Below are positions 8,900-16,562 of a stretch of DNA of 64,000 nucleotides, in pieces. Positions within the stretch are counted from its first letter, which is position 1, and each line of letters begins with the position of its first letter. The DNA is from Acidimicrobiales bacterium. GTDB lineage: Bacteria > Actinomycetota > Acidimicrobiia > Acidimicrobiales > MedAcidi-G1. A program made the position numbers and the translations under genes. The notes below the pieces were generated by a model, which made no database searches, was not told where the DNA came from, and saw only the letters and a program-made list of their open reading frames with translations. Where the stretch lies: contig JASLKK010000012.1 in NCBI GenBank assembly GCA_030747595.1, positions 1 to 64,000 on the forward strand. The letters are read 5' to 3'.

Positions 8900-9313
8900 A
8901 TGCCTGACTACCGCGGCCTCATGACACGGTTCCGGTGGGCCTACGTCAGCATGAGCACCGAGGGCCTCGCAGAGGTTTTGGCCCCCGGCTTCAGGTGGAA
9001 CCTCCACTACTTCAACGTTGATGATCCGCTGCCGACCGGCAGGGTCCTCAGCGGTCTGGACGAGATGATCGAAGAGCTTCGATGGCGAAAGAAGAACTGG
9101 GCCCGTGTCCGGTTCAACTTCCTGGCCGAACGCTTCGCTCCCCGCCTGGTGGTGCAGACCTTCCGGATGTCCGCCATCGACGTGAAGGAAGAGCGGGCCT
9201 TCAAGGTCGACGTCGTTGACCTCTACGACATCACGGAGGATGAGCGCATGCTCACGAAGAGCACCTACTGGAAGTACCAGCAGCCGGATCCGACAGAAGC
9301 GAGGTTGGTGTAG
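8900..9313 (+). CDS. SnoaL-like (NTF2-fold) protein
   Basis: 137-aa small soluble protein with the look of an NTF2/SnoaL cone: an amphipathic N-terminal helix (YRGLMTRFRWAYVSM), then alternating beta strands ending in YDITEDERM. NTF2-fold proteins act as small isomerases, hydrolases or binding partners. No catalytic assignment is possible here. The start at 8900 is preferred because AGGGGG lies 9 nt upstream. An ATG at 8846, overlapping the nitroreductase, would add 18 residues. The stop (TAG) overlaps the GTG start of the following gene by one base. Confidence 0.72.
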   Translation: MPDYRGLMTRFRWAYVSMSTEGLAEVLAPGFRWNLHYFNVDDPLPTGRVLSGLDEMIEELRWRKKNWARVRFNFLAERFAPRLVVQTFRMSAIDVKEERAFKVDVVDLYDITEDERMLTKSTYWKYQQPDPTEARLV

Positions 9314-10401
9314 TGGTGACACAGACGAGCATCTACGAGACCGAGTTGCCCATTCGGGACGCTGTCCTGAAGGCCCACGCGGCACTACTCGAGCACTGGG
9401 CCTCCCCGGGGACATGGTGGTCGGCGACCGAGCGCTTCGCCATCGTCAACGAGGTGCGTACGGCCTGGGACGCCGACCAGTTGTCGCCGTGGGTCAGGCC
9501 TTCGACCGTGGATGGCCTCGTGGCCGATGACCATGTGCTGCCGGCTGCGGTGGTGGACATCATCTGGCGCATCACCAACCACACCTCGACGCTCACCCGC
9601 GACTGGTACGACTCGTTTGTCCCGGACCAGGTGAGCGCAGAACAGTACGTGGAGGTTCTCAGCCTGGTCTCAATGGCGAACATGGTTGACCGATTCGCCG
9701 ACTCGTTGTCGATGGATCGCCTCGCCCTATCCGAGCCCCGAGCCGGAGAGCCGAGTCGATACCGACCCGACGGCGTCGAGATCGCCCGGCACTGGGTTCC
9801 GACCGCTTCCCTCGAGGACACCCACTGGTCCCCGGACATGCCCATGGAGGCGCCCAACGTCCGCCGGACCCTGAACCTCGTTCCCGCCGAGGCCGCGATC
9901 TTGTGGATGCTCATAGACGCCCACTACATCGCCGGAGGAATCCTCAGCGAGCTCGATTCCGGCCGGAACTGGTCGATCGAGCGTCCACACTTCGAACTGC
10001 TCGCCACCCGTACCTCTGCTCTTAACGAGTGCTTCTATTGAGCGACCACCCACGCGGTCCTACTCGGTCAGAGTGGGCAAGGTGAGGAGATTTCGCTGGA
10101 GGTGGCGACGGGACCCGGACACGGCGATTGCGGGGTCGACAACGGTGAGCTGGTGGCGCGGTTGGTCGACGCGACATTCGGGCGAGGTGACTTGGACGAG
10201 GTGAAGGCGGAGGTCAGGTCGACCATGGGTGACGCTGTCCTCGTCGACTGTCTGACCGTGATAGCTGGCTTCCACATGGCCAACCGGCTGGTCAACGCGA
10301 CCGGTGCTCCAATCGACCCGTTCATGGTCGAGCCCACGAAGGCAGTTGCGGGCGTGCTCGGGGCGAACGAGTTCCTCAGCCGCGTGGACGCACCGGGATG
10401 A
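9313..10401 (+). CDS. AhpD-like carboxymuconolactone decarboxylase family protein, candidate selenoprotein (in-frame TGA at 10039)
   Basis: Conventional reading stops after 242 aa at ...NECFY. The TGA at 10039-10041 falls where the second redox cysteine should be, and the same frame stays open for 119 more sense codons to 10401 (362 aa with Sec243). Active-site spacing is E228-x11-C240-x2-U243-x3-H247, the same as the E118/C130/C133/H137 arrangement known for mycobacterial AhpD. The downstream part resembles the helical remainder of a CMD fold. A hairpin with a GGUCA loop begins 17 nt after the TGA (10059-10077). AhpD-like proteins reduce peroxides or act as thiol-disulfide partners. The alternative is a C-to-A mutation making a pseudogene. 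I favour selenocysteine. Confidence 0.78.
10059..10077 (+). promoter_or_regulatory. Putative bacterial SECIS hairpin
   Basis: Seven pairs (CCTACTC with GAGTGGG, one of them T.G) close a five-base GGTCA loop. The loop starts 24 nt after the last base of the TGA at 10039-10041, within the range usual for bacterial SECIS elements, and begins with the GGU expected for SelB binding. The hairpin is inside the continued coding frame, as required. A weaker alternative pairing uses CCCAC at 10049-10053 with the same right arm. Confidence 0.65.
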
Positions 10402-10417
10402 TCCGGTCGCTGGCTCA

Positions 10418-11842
10418 ATGAAGAACACGGGGCAGTTCTACATCGATGGAAGTTGGGTGTCCCCGGTGGGCGCTGACACGCTCGACGTGATCAACCCGGC
10501 GACTGAGGAATCCGTTGCCACAATCGCCATGGGCGGCCCGGCCGATGTGGATGCCGCGGTAGCAGCGGCGAAGGCCGCGTTCGCGACGTATTCGCTGACG
10601 ACCGTCGACGAGCGTCTGGACCTGTTGGACAGGGTCCGTTCGGCCCTCCGACCCCGCCTCGAGGAGTTCGCCGAGGCGATCACCTTGGAGATGGGGGCAC
10701 CACGGGGCCTGGCGAGGGCGATGCAGGCAGAGATGGGGATCTACCACGTCACCACGGCGATGGAGGTGCTGAGTACCTACGAGTTCGAGTACGTCAAGGA
10801 CACAGCCCTGATCGTGAGAGAGCCACTGGGCGTGGTTGGGATGATCACCCCGTGGAACTGGCCCATCAACCAGTTGGCCTGCAAGGTCGCTCCAGCCTTG
10901 GCGGCCGGGTGCACGATGGTGGTGAAGCCCTCGGAGGTCTCGCCATTGAGCGCAATCGTCTTCGCGGAAGCCCTCGACGAGGCAGGAGTTCCCGCTGGCG
11001 TCTTTAACCTGGTCAACGGTGACGGGCTGAACGTGGGTGCATACCTGTCGGCCCATCCTGACATCGACATGGTGTCCTTCACCGGTTCGACCCGGGCGGG
11101 CATCGAGGTCGCCAAGAATGCGGCACCGACCGTAAAGCGCGTCGCACAGGAACTCGGTGGGAAGTCCGCCAACATCATCCTCGACGATGCCTGCTTCGAG
11201 GAGGCGATAAGCCGTGACGCGTTCGAGATGTGCCTCAACTCGGGCCAGTCCTGCAACGCCGGCACCCGCATGCTGGTCCCACGAGACCGCATGGACGAGG
11301 CGGCCCGACTGGCCGAGCTGGGGATGGACCAGCTGTCCGTCGGCGATCCACAAGACCTGGCAAACACCGTCGGGCCGGTCGCGTCCGAAGCCCAGTGGAT
11401 CAAGATCCAGGAGTTGATCCAGATCGGCATCGACGAGGGTGCCACCCTGGTCTGCGGGGGCTGCGGGCGACCCGATGGGTTGGACACCGGCTTCTACGTG
11501 CGACCCACCCTGTTTGCCGACGTCACCAACGACATGCGCATCGCCCGGGAGGAGATCTTCGGTCCGGTTCTGGTGATCATCGGTTACGAGGATGACGACG
11601 ACGCCGTGGACATCGCCAACGACACGTCGTACGGGCTCTCGGGCTACATCTCGGGTAGTCACGACCGGGCACTTGCGGTCGCCCGCCGGATCAGGACTGG
11701 AGCCATGCACCTGAACGGAGCCGGCCCCGACCTCCACGCACCCTTCGGGGGCTACAAGCAGTCCGGCAACGGCCGTGAATGGGGCAGGCACGGCTTCGAG
11801 GAGTACCTGGAGACCAAGGCAGTGCTGGGAGCTGGGAGTTGA
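10418..11842 (+). CDS. NAD(P)-dependent aldehyde dehydrogenase
   Basis: 474-aa soluble ALDH superfamily enzyme that oxidises an aldehyde to an acid. Visible landmarks are TPWNWP (Asn147 of the oxyanion hole), VKPSE (about 169-173), FTGS (221-224, NAD loop), the general base in QELGGKS (E245), the nucleophile in NSGQSCNAG (C279) and EEIFGPV. ATG at 10418 is chosen because the FYIDGSW stretch is the usual ALDH N-terminus. An upstream ATG would overlap the AhpD-like gene. It begins 16 nt after the read-through end at 10401, consistent with the AhpD frame being translated to that point. Confidence 0.93.
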   Translation: MKNTGQFYIDGSWVSPVGADTLDVINPATEESVATIAMGGPADVDAAVAAAKAAFATYSLTTVDERLDLLDRVRSALRPRLEEFAEAITLEMGAPRGLARAMQAEMGIYHVTTAMEVLSTYEFEYVKDTALIVREPLGVVGMITPWNWPINQLACKVAPALAAGCTMVVKPSEVSPLSAIVFAEALDEAGVPAGVFNLVNGDGLNVGAYLSAHPDIDMVSFTGSTRAGIEVAKNAAPTVKRVAQELGGKSANIILDDACFEEAISRDAFEMCLNSGQSCNAGTRMLVPRDRMDEAARLAELGMDQLSVGDPQDLANTVGPVASEAQWIKIQELIQIGIDEGATLVCGGCGRPDGLDTGFYVRPTLFADVTNDMRIAREEIFGPVLVIIGYEDDDDAVDIANDTSYGLSGYISGSHDRALAVARRIRTGAMHLNGAGPDLHAPFGGYKQSGNGREWGRHGFEEYLETKAVLGAGS

Positions 11843-11864
11843 GGACTGGCCGGAGAGGGGATTC

Positions 11865-11942
11865 ATGACCGACCACGACATGGCAATGCTGACAGAGCTG
11901 GCGGAGATCGTCGCAGCCAGGACGCAGATGATTCGGTCATGA
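11865..11942 (+). CDS. Possible 25-aa small protein
   Basis: Short frame beginning MTDHDMAMLTELAEIV, preceded by a strong GGAGAGGGG site 4 nt from the ATG. Its stop overlaps the ATG of a second short frame (11939-12025) by ATGA. It lies in the 200-bp gap between the aldehyde dehydrogenase and CoA ligase genes. No family is recognised. It could be a leader peptide, a genuine microprotein, or the remnant of a larger decayed gene. Confidence 0.35.
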   Translation: MTDHDMAMLTELAEIVAARTQMIRS

Positions 11943-12025
11943 GCGAAAATGAGTACATGGGCCAGGGCCGGATCAGCCGGCTGCGCGAAAGCGCCATGGC
12001 CCCCGGCGTCGCTGCTTTCGACTGA
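11939..12025 (+). CDS. Possible 28-aa small protein
   Basis: Second of two overlapping mini-frames before the CoA ligase, overlapping the first by 4 nt (ATGA) and ending 17 nt before the ligase ATG. The product is polar, begins MSENEYMGQ and has no recognisable motif. Its overlap with the preceding frame allows termination-reinitiation or a frameshift fusion of the two. Evidence is limited to the arrangement. Confidence 0.25.
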   Translation: MSENEYMGQGRISRLRESAMAPGVAAFD

Positions 12026-12042
12026 TCCACTGGGAGCAACCC

Positions 12043-13590
12043 ATGACCAACATCCACTTTTCGCCACTACCCGATGTGGAGATCCCCGATTCCACGGTCA
12101 CCGACTACGTGTTCCGCAGCGCCGGCACCCACCCCGACCTTGTAGCGATGATCGACGGCGTCACCGGCTCGAGCCACACCTTCGCCGAGCTCACCACCGC
12201 GATCCGTGCCCTAGCGGGCGGGCTCACAGCTCGCGGCCTTGAGGTAGGCGCCATCGTTGCGCTGATGGCGCCGAACATGCCGGAGTTCGCGATCGTGTTC
12301 CATGGTGCAGCCGTGGCGGGCTTGGCGACGACGACGCTGAACCCCACCTACACCGCCGAAGAGATTCGCCATCAACTCATCGATTCGGGCGCAGTCCTGC
12401 TCTTCACGATCGAGGCGCTGGCACCGCTCGCCACCGAGGCCATCGAAGGGACAGCTGTCACCGACGTGATCTTCCTCGACAAGGCCGAAGGGTCCCAGCG
12501 CCTAGTCGGCATGTACGGGACCCCGAGCAATCAGGTAGCCGTCGACGTGGATGAACACGTGGTGACCCTGCCGTATTCGTCGGGCACTACTGGCCTGGCC
12601 AAAGGGGTCATGCTGACTCACAAGAACCTCGTGGCGAACCTCGCTCAGTGTGGGCCAGTCCTCGACGTACACCATGGGGAAGCCACCCTCGCTGTGCTGC
12701 CGTTCTTCCACATCTACGGGATGCAGGTCCTGATGAACAACCTGCTCGCCAACGGTGCAACGGTCATCACACTGCCGCGATTCGACTTCGTGCGTGCTCT
12801 CGAACTCTTCCAAGAGCACCGCATCACGAAGTTCTACGCCGTCCCACCGATGATTCTCGCCCTGGCCAAACAGCCCATCGTCGACGACTACGACCTGTCG
12901 TCGCTGTCACTCATCATGTCCGGAGCGGCGCCGCTCGGAGGAGACCTAGCCGATGATGCCGCGAAACGGGTCGGATGCGAGGTCGTGCAGGGCTTCGGCA
13001 TGACCGAGCTCTCTCCGGTGAGTCACGCAACGCTGGCCGGCCAGGGCAAAGCCGGGTCTTCTGGCGTCACGATCCCGAACACCGAGTCACGGATCGTCGA
13101 CGAGGCAGGCAACGACGTGCCTGCGGGCCACGACGGTGAGCTGTGGGTGCGGGGACCGCAAGTGATGAAGGGGTATCTCAACAACGAGGGGGCAACCGCT
13201 GCGACCATTGATCGCGACGGCTGGCTGCATACCGGCGATGTCGGCCACATCGACAGCGACGGTCACCTGTTCATCGTGGACCGGCTCAAGGAGCTCATCA
13301 AATACAAGGGGTTCCAGGTTGCCCCCGCAGAGCTGGAGGCCCTCCTGCTCACGCACGACGCAGTGGTCGACTGCGCCGTCGTTGGGATTCCCGACGACGA
13401 GGCCGGGGAACTACCCAAGGCCTTCATCGTACTGAATCCCGAAGCGACCGCTAACGAGGCTGACCTGCGTGAGTTCGTAGCCGGCAAGGTTGCGAGCTAC
13501 AAGCAACTGCGAGCCGTCGAGTTCATCGACGAGATTCCGAAGTCGGCCTCCGGCAAGATCCTCCGCCGATTCCTTCGCAGCGGCGCGTGA
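12043..13590 (+). CDS. AMP-dependent acyl-CoA ligase (4-coumarate/long-chain acyl-CoA synthetase type)
   Basis: 515-aa ANL-superfamily enzyme that activates a carboxylic acid with ATP and joins it to CoA. The phosphate loop YSSGTTGLAKG lies at about residue 178, GFGMTE is the A5 motif, the TGD(V) aspartate is in WLHTGDVG, and the C-terminal catalytic lysine is in SASGKILRR. It starts at ATG 12043 with GGGAGC upstream. As the last gene of the operon after an aldehyde dehydrogenase, it plausibly converts the acid produced there to a CoA thioester. The acid is unknown; an aryl or medium-chain acid fits the family. Confidence 0.93.
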   Translation: MTNIHFSPLPDVEIPDSTVTDYVFRSAGTHPDLVAMIDGVTGSSHTFAELTTAIRALAGGLTARGLEVGAIVALMAPNMPEFAIVFHGAAVAGLATTTLNPTYTAEEIRHQLIDSGAVLLFTIEALAPLATEAIEGTAVTDVIFLDKAEGSQRLVGMYGTPSNQVAVDVDEHVVTLPYSSGTTGLAKGVMLTHKNLVANLAQCGPVLDVHHGEATLAVLPFFHIYGMQVLMNNLLANGATVITLPRFDFVRALELFQEHRITKFYAVPPMILALAKQPIVDDYDLSSLSLIMSGAAPLGGDLADDAAKRVGCEVVQGFGMTELSPVSHATLAGQGKAGSSGVTIPNTESRIVDEAGNDVPAGHDGELWVRGPQVMKGYLNNEGATAATIDRDGWLHTGDVGHIDSDGHLFIVDRLKELIKYKGFQVAPAELEALLLTHDAVVDCAVVGIPDDEAGELPKAFIVLNPEATANEADLREFVAGKVASYKQLRAVEFIDEIPKSASGKILRRFLRSGA

Positions 13591-13717
13591 TCACATGAGA
13601 TCGGCCTAGCTCATGCCGATCGATTGGATCTAGCGCGTTCCTGATTCGCCCAAAACGCGTTCCCAGGGCCACCGGAGCATCTCCGAGAACCCCTTCGTTG
13701 TAGGGGTGTGGGGGTTT

Positions 13718-13827
13718 CGCGCCACCCTCTACGAGGGCGAGGGCGGCGCGTTATGTGGCGCGTTACTGCCGATAACGGTCTTCCTCGCTGTCAAGGTTAC
13801 CGGTGGGCCCGGTTTGGCCCGTTGGGA
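13718..13827 (+). repeat. Dispersed repeat copy 2 with a 12-bp hairpin at its 5' edge
   Basis: The 13743-13827 segment matches copy 1 at positions 1-85 almost base for base. It is preceded by arms CGCGCCACCCTC (13718-13729) and GAGGGCGGCGCG (13739-13750), which pair with one mismatch around a 9-nt loop, so the element's left end is one arm of a hairpin. It lies between convergent genes (CoA ligase and DUF35), where the hairpin could act as a bidirectional terminator. Apart from this element I see nothing in the 242-bp gap. Confidence 0.8.
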
Positions 13828-13832
13828 GCTGG

Positions 13833-14237
13833 TCATGAGATAGGGGCGAAGCCGGGGATGGACGCTCCCGGTTCGAGCTCGAACGCGCGGAACTGCATGG
13901 GCTGGTCGCAATACAGGCAGGCCGGGTCGATGTCGGTCGGCAGGGTGGCGAGCATTCGAACCCCTTCGGTGAGCTCGACCATTAACACGGTGTAAGGAGG
14001 GGCAAGCGGGTAGCCGGCGAAGTACTCGCGGTGAAAGGTGGTCCAGGACCACAGACGGGCGGTGCCGGCCATGTCGCGCCACGTCGCCGGTTGCCCACAC
14101 CGCGGGCATGGGTCGCTCTCAGGTGGGCACGCCATGGTGCCGCAGCCGTCACAGCCAGATAGCCGCAGTACGCCTTCAGCCAGCCCGGCCCAGAACGGCT
14201 CAGCGGCTGGCTCGCGGGGAGGAAGGTGACCGCTCAC
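13833..14237 (-). CDS. DUF35 OB-fold zinc-ribbon protein
   Basis: 134-aa protein with an N-terminal Zn ribbon (C-x2-C in CDGC, then C-x2-C in CPRC) followed by an OB-fold (ATWRDMAGTARLWSW onward), the ChsH2/DUF35 arrangement. DUF35 proteins bind acyl-CoA and stabilise partner thiolase-like aldolases or hydratases. The start is GTG at 14237, which overlaps the thiolase-like gene stop by 4 nt (GTGA). This tight coupling is typical of aldolase-DUF35 pairs. It is the last gene of a five-gene minus-strand operon with a CoA-transferase, Rieske oxygenase and aldehyde dehydrogenase. Confidence 0.88.
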   Translation of the reverse strand: MSGHLPPREPAAEPFWAGLAEGVLRLSGCDGCGTMACPPESDPCPRCGQPATWRDMAGTARLWSWTTFHREYFAGYPLAPPYTVLMVELTEGVRMLATLPTDIDPACLYCDQPMQFRAFELEPGASIPGFAPIS

Positions 14238-15364
14238 GTCCACAGCACGCACCCCCCGGCCATCGGAGTGACGCACATGTAGCAGGCGGTCTGGGCGCCG
14301 CTGACCTGGCGCTCGCCAGCCTCGCCCCGCAGCTGACGGACCGCTTCGGCCACCAGGTTCATGCCCTGCATGTAGGCCTCTGAAGTGTGGCCACCGCTGG
14401 TGTTGAGCGGTAGCAATCCGTCGCGGGTGATGTGGCCGGCTTCGACGAACCGGGCCGCTTCGCCACGCGGGGTGAAGCCGAAGCCGTCGAGGGCGAACAG
14501 CACCGAAGGGGTGTAGTTGTCGTAGATCTGGATGAGGTCGATGTCGCTCGGGGCAAGGCCGGCCATGGCGAACATCTCGGCTGCGGCGGCCTGCGACGGG
14601 CGGTGATAGAAGTCGGCCGCGCTGTAGTGGGCGCCCTGATCCGCTGATGCGGCCAGTCCCCCAATGGCGACTGCTCGCCCGGCCGGACCCGCCGGAGTGT
14701 TGGTGACGATGAGCGCCACCGCCCCATCGTTCACCATGCAGTAGTCGAACAGCCGCAACGGTTCGGCGATGAGCCGGGCGCCGTCGTAATCGGCGTCGGT
14801 CATCGGCTGGCGGAACACGGCCGCCGGGTTGAGAGCGGCGTTGGCCCGGTTGGAACGGGCCACCTGACGAAGGGCGGCGGAACAGTCGCCGAACTCGTGA
14901 CTGTAACGGCGAGCCATCAGCGCCGAGTGTGCGGCCGGACCCCCCATGGCGTGCATGGCCTCGAACAACGTATTGGTGCCAGGCGCAGCGGAATCCTCGT
15001 AGGTGGCCAGCCGCGACAACGCCAATACCAGGAGAACCGTGTCGGCGGAGCCAGCTGCCACAGACTGCACCGCGTGCTGCAGGGCGGGCACGACCCACCG
15101 GCCACCCGAGGCGTACTCGACGGTGACCCGCAGATCGCGGAGCCCCTCGCGCACGGCGAGCTGATCCCAGGGCAGCCCCATGGTCGTGAGCGCGTCGATG
15201 TCGGCGCGGGCCAGGTCGGCATCGGCCAAGGCGGCATCGATGGCCATGGCGGCCAGATCGAGCGGCGGTACCGCCTCGGATCGGACCTTGAGGGCGGCGT
15301 AGTCGGTGGAGCCGACGCCGATGATCGATGCTGCGCCCCGTAGTGGATGGTGCCGCTCAGCCAT
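14234..15364 (-). CDS. Thiolase-like acyl-CoA aldolase/lipid-transfer protein (Ltp2-like)
   Basis: 376-aa thiolase-fold protein. ATG at 15364 overlaps the CoA-transferase stop by 8 nt; the N-terminal GAASIIGVGSTDY is the normal family start. The C-terminal GGHTSEAYMQGMN keeps the thiolase histidine, but the position where true thiolases have the nucleophilic cysteine reads YASGGRWV, with no Cys. Loss of that residue and a coupled DUF35 gene are features of Ltp2-type retro-aldolases in sterol side-chain degradation. I therefore infer a C-C-cleaving aldolase on a CoA thioester rather than a beta-ketothiolase. The actual substrate is unknown. Confidence 0.85.
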   Translation of the reverse strand: MAERHHPLRGAASIIGVGSTDYAALKVRSEAVPPLDLAAMAIDAALADADLARADIDALTTMGLPWDQLAVREGLRDLRVTVEYASGGRWVVPALQHAVQSVAAGSADTVLLVLALSRLATYEDSAAPGTNTLFEAMHAMGGPAAHSALMARRYSHEFGDCSAALRQVARSNRANAALNPAAVFRQPMTDADYDGARLIAEPLRLFDYCMVNDGAVALIVTNTPAGPAGRAVAIGGLAASADQGAHYSAADFYHRPSQAAAAEMFAMAGLAPSDIDLIQIYDNYTPSVLFALDGFGFTPRGEAARFVEAGHITRDGLLPLNTSGGHTSEAYMQGMNLVAEAVRQLRGEAGERQVSGAQTACYMCVTPMAGGCVLWT

Positions 15365-16562
15365 AGGCCCCGTCCGTCGCGGCTGCCGCCAACTCCTGGC
15401 GGATCTCGTCGCCGTGTTCGCCGAGCAACGGGGCACGGGTACGGACGCCGGCCGGAGTTTCGGCGAACCGGAAAGGGCTTCCGGCGATGGCGGCGGGGCG
15501 TGCCGAGCCGGGATGTTCGACCTCAACGATCATCTCCCGCTGGCGCAGATGGGCATCGCTGAACAGGTCGCTCGCCGTCTGCACCGGGGCGGCGGGAACC
15601 CTGGTGCCGATGGCATCGAGCACCTCGGCCCTGGTGCGCGACGCGATCCAGGCGGCCACGATCTCGTTGGCTTCGTCGTCGTGGACGAGACGGGCCTCAT
15701 CGGAGGCGAAGCGTTGGTCGACGGCTAGCTCGGGCCGGCCCATGACGTCGGCCAGGTTGGCCCATTCGTGAGCGAACACAGCGGAGATGCACACGAAGCC
15801 GTCCCGGGCCTCGAACGTGTTGTACAGCGACCACAGGGGATGGCGGTTGCCGGCCGGGATCGGATCCTCACCCGTATAGCCGTACTGGTAGACGATGCGT
15901 TCACACAGCGAGACCATGGCGTCGTACATGGCGATGTCGACGTACTGGCCCTCGCCGGTGCGTTGGGCCGACAGCACGGCGCTGACGACGCCGAGCGCGG
16001 TGATCGCACCCGGGAAGAGGTCGCCGATTCCGGGTCCGGCTTTGGTCGGCTCACCCGGCGGGCCGGTGACACTCATGAACCCGCTCATGGCCTGCGCGAT
16101 GTAGTCCATCGCCGGGCGATCGTTGAGCTCGGTCGCGCCACTGCGGGGATCGCCGAACCCTCGAAGCGAGGCGTACACCAGGGCCGGATTGACCTCCCGC
16201 AGCGTCTCATAGCCGACCCCGAGTCTCTCCAGCACTCCCGAGCGGAAGTTCTCGACCACAGCGTCGGAGGTGCTGGCGAGCGCCAACAGCTCGGCGCGGC
16301 CATCATCGGTCTTGAGATCGACCACGATGCTGCGCTTGTTGCGGTTGATGCTTTGGAAGTAGCCGCCGAAGTGGCGCTCGGAGTCGTCGGCCATATAGGG
16401 CCCTACCGCTCGCATGGGGTCGCCGGTCGGGTTCTCGACCTTGATGACATCGGCACCCATGTCGGCCAGCAGCATCGTGCAATACGGTCCGGACAGCATC
16501 CAGGTCAGATCGAGGATGCGGATGCCGACCAACGGCCCGGCCGCCTGATGCGGTGCCGTCAT
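15357..16562 (-). CDS. CaiB/BaiF family (class III) CoA-transferase
   Basis: 401-aa family III CoA-transferase that moves CoA between carboxylic acids. Visible are the N-terminal VGIRILDLTWMLSGPY block, GADVIKVENP, the NRNKRSIVVDLK region, and the catalytic-Asp region before MSGFMSVTGPPGEP. ATG at 16562 overlaps the Rieske gene stop by ATGA. It starts the acyl-CoA part of the operon (CoA-transferase, aldolase, DUF35) after the oxygenase and aldehyde dehydrogenase. Known relatives act on carnitine, bile acids or dicarboxylates. Context suggests activation of an acid released from a quaternary amine. Confidence 0.9.
   Translation of the reverse strand: MTAPHQAAGPLVGIRILDLTWMLSGPYCTMLLADMGADVIKVENPTGDPMRAVGPYMADDSERHFGGYFQSINRNKRSIVVDLKTDDGRAELLALASTSDAVVENFRSGVLERLGVGYETLREVNPALVYASLRGFGDPRSGATELNDRPAMDYIAQAMSGFMSVTGPPGEPTKAGPGIGDLFPGAITALGVVSAVLSAQRTGEGQYVDIAMYDAMVSLCERIVYQYGYTGEDPIPAGNRHPLWSLYNTFEARDGFVCISAVFAHEWANLADVMGRPELAVDQRFASDEARLVHDDEANEIVAAWIASRTRAEVLDAIGTRVPAAPVQTASDLFSDAHLRQREMIVEVEHPGSARPAAIAGSPFRFAETPAGVRTRAPLLGEHGDEIRQELAAAATDGAYG

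Noticed and set aside
11940-12022. Second selenocysteine TGA candidate at 11940
   Set aside because: The read-through sequence has no recognisable motif, no Cys partner, and no SECIS-like hairpin with a GGU loop at the right distance.
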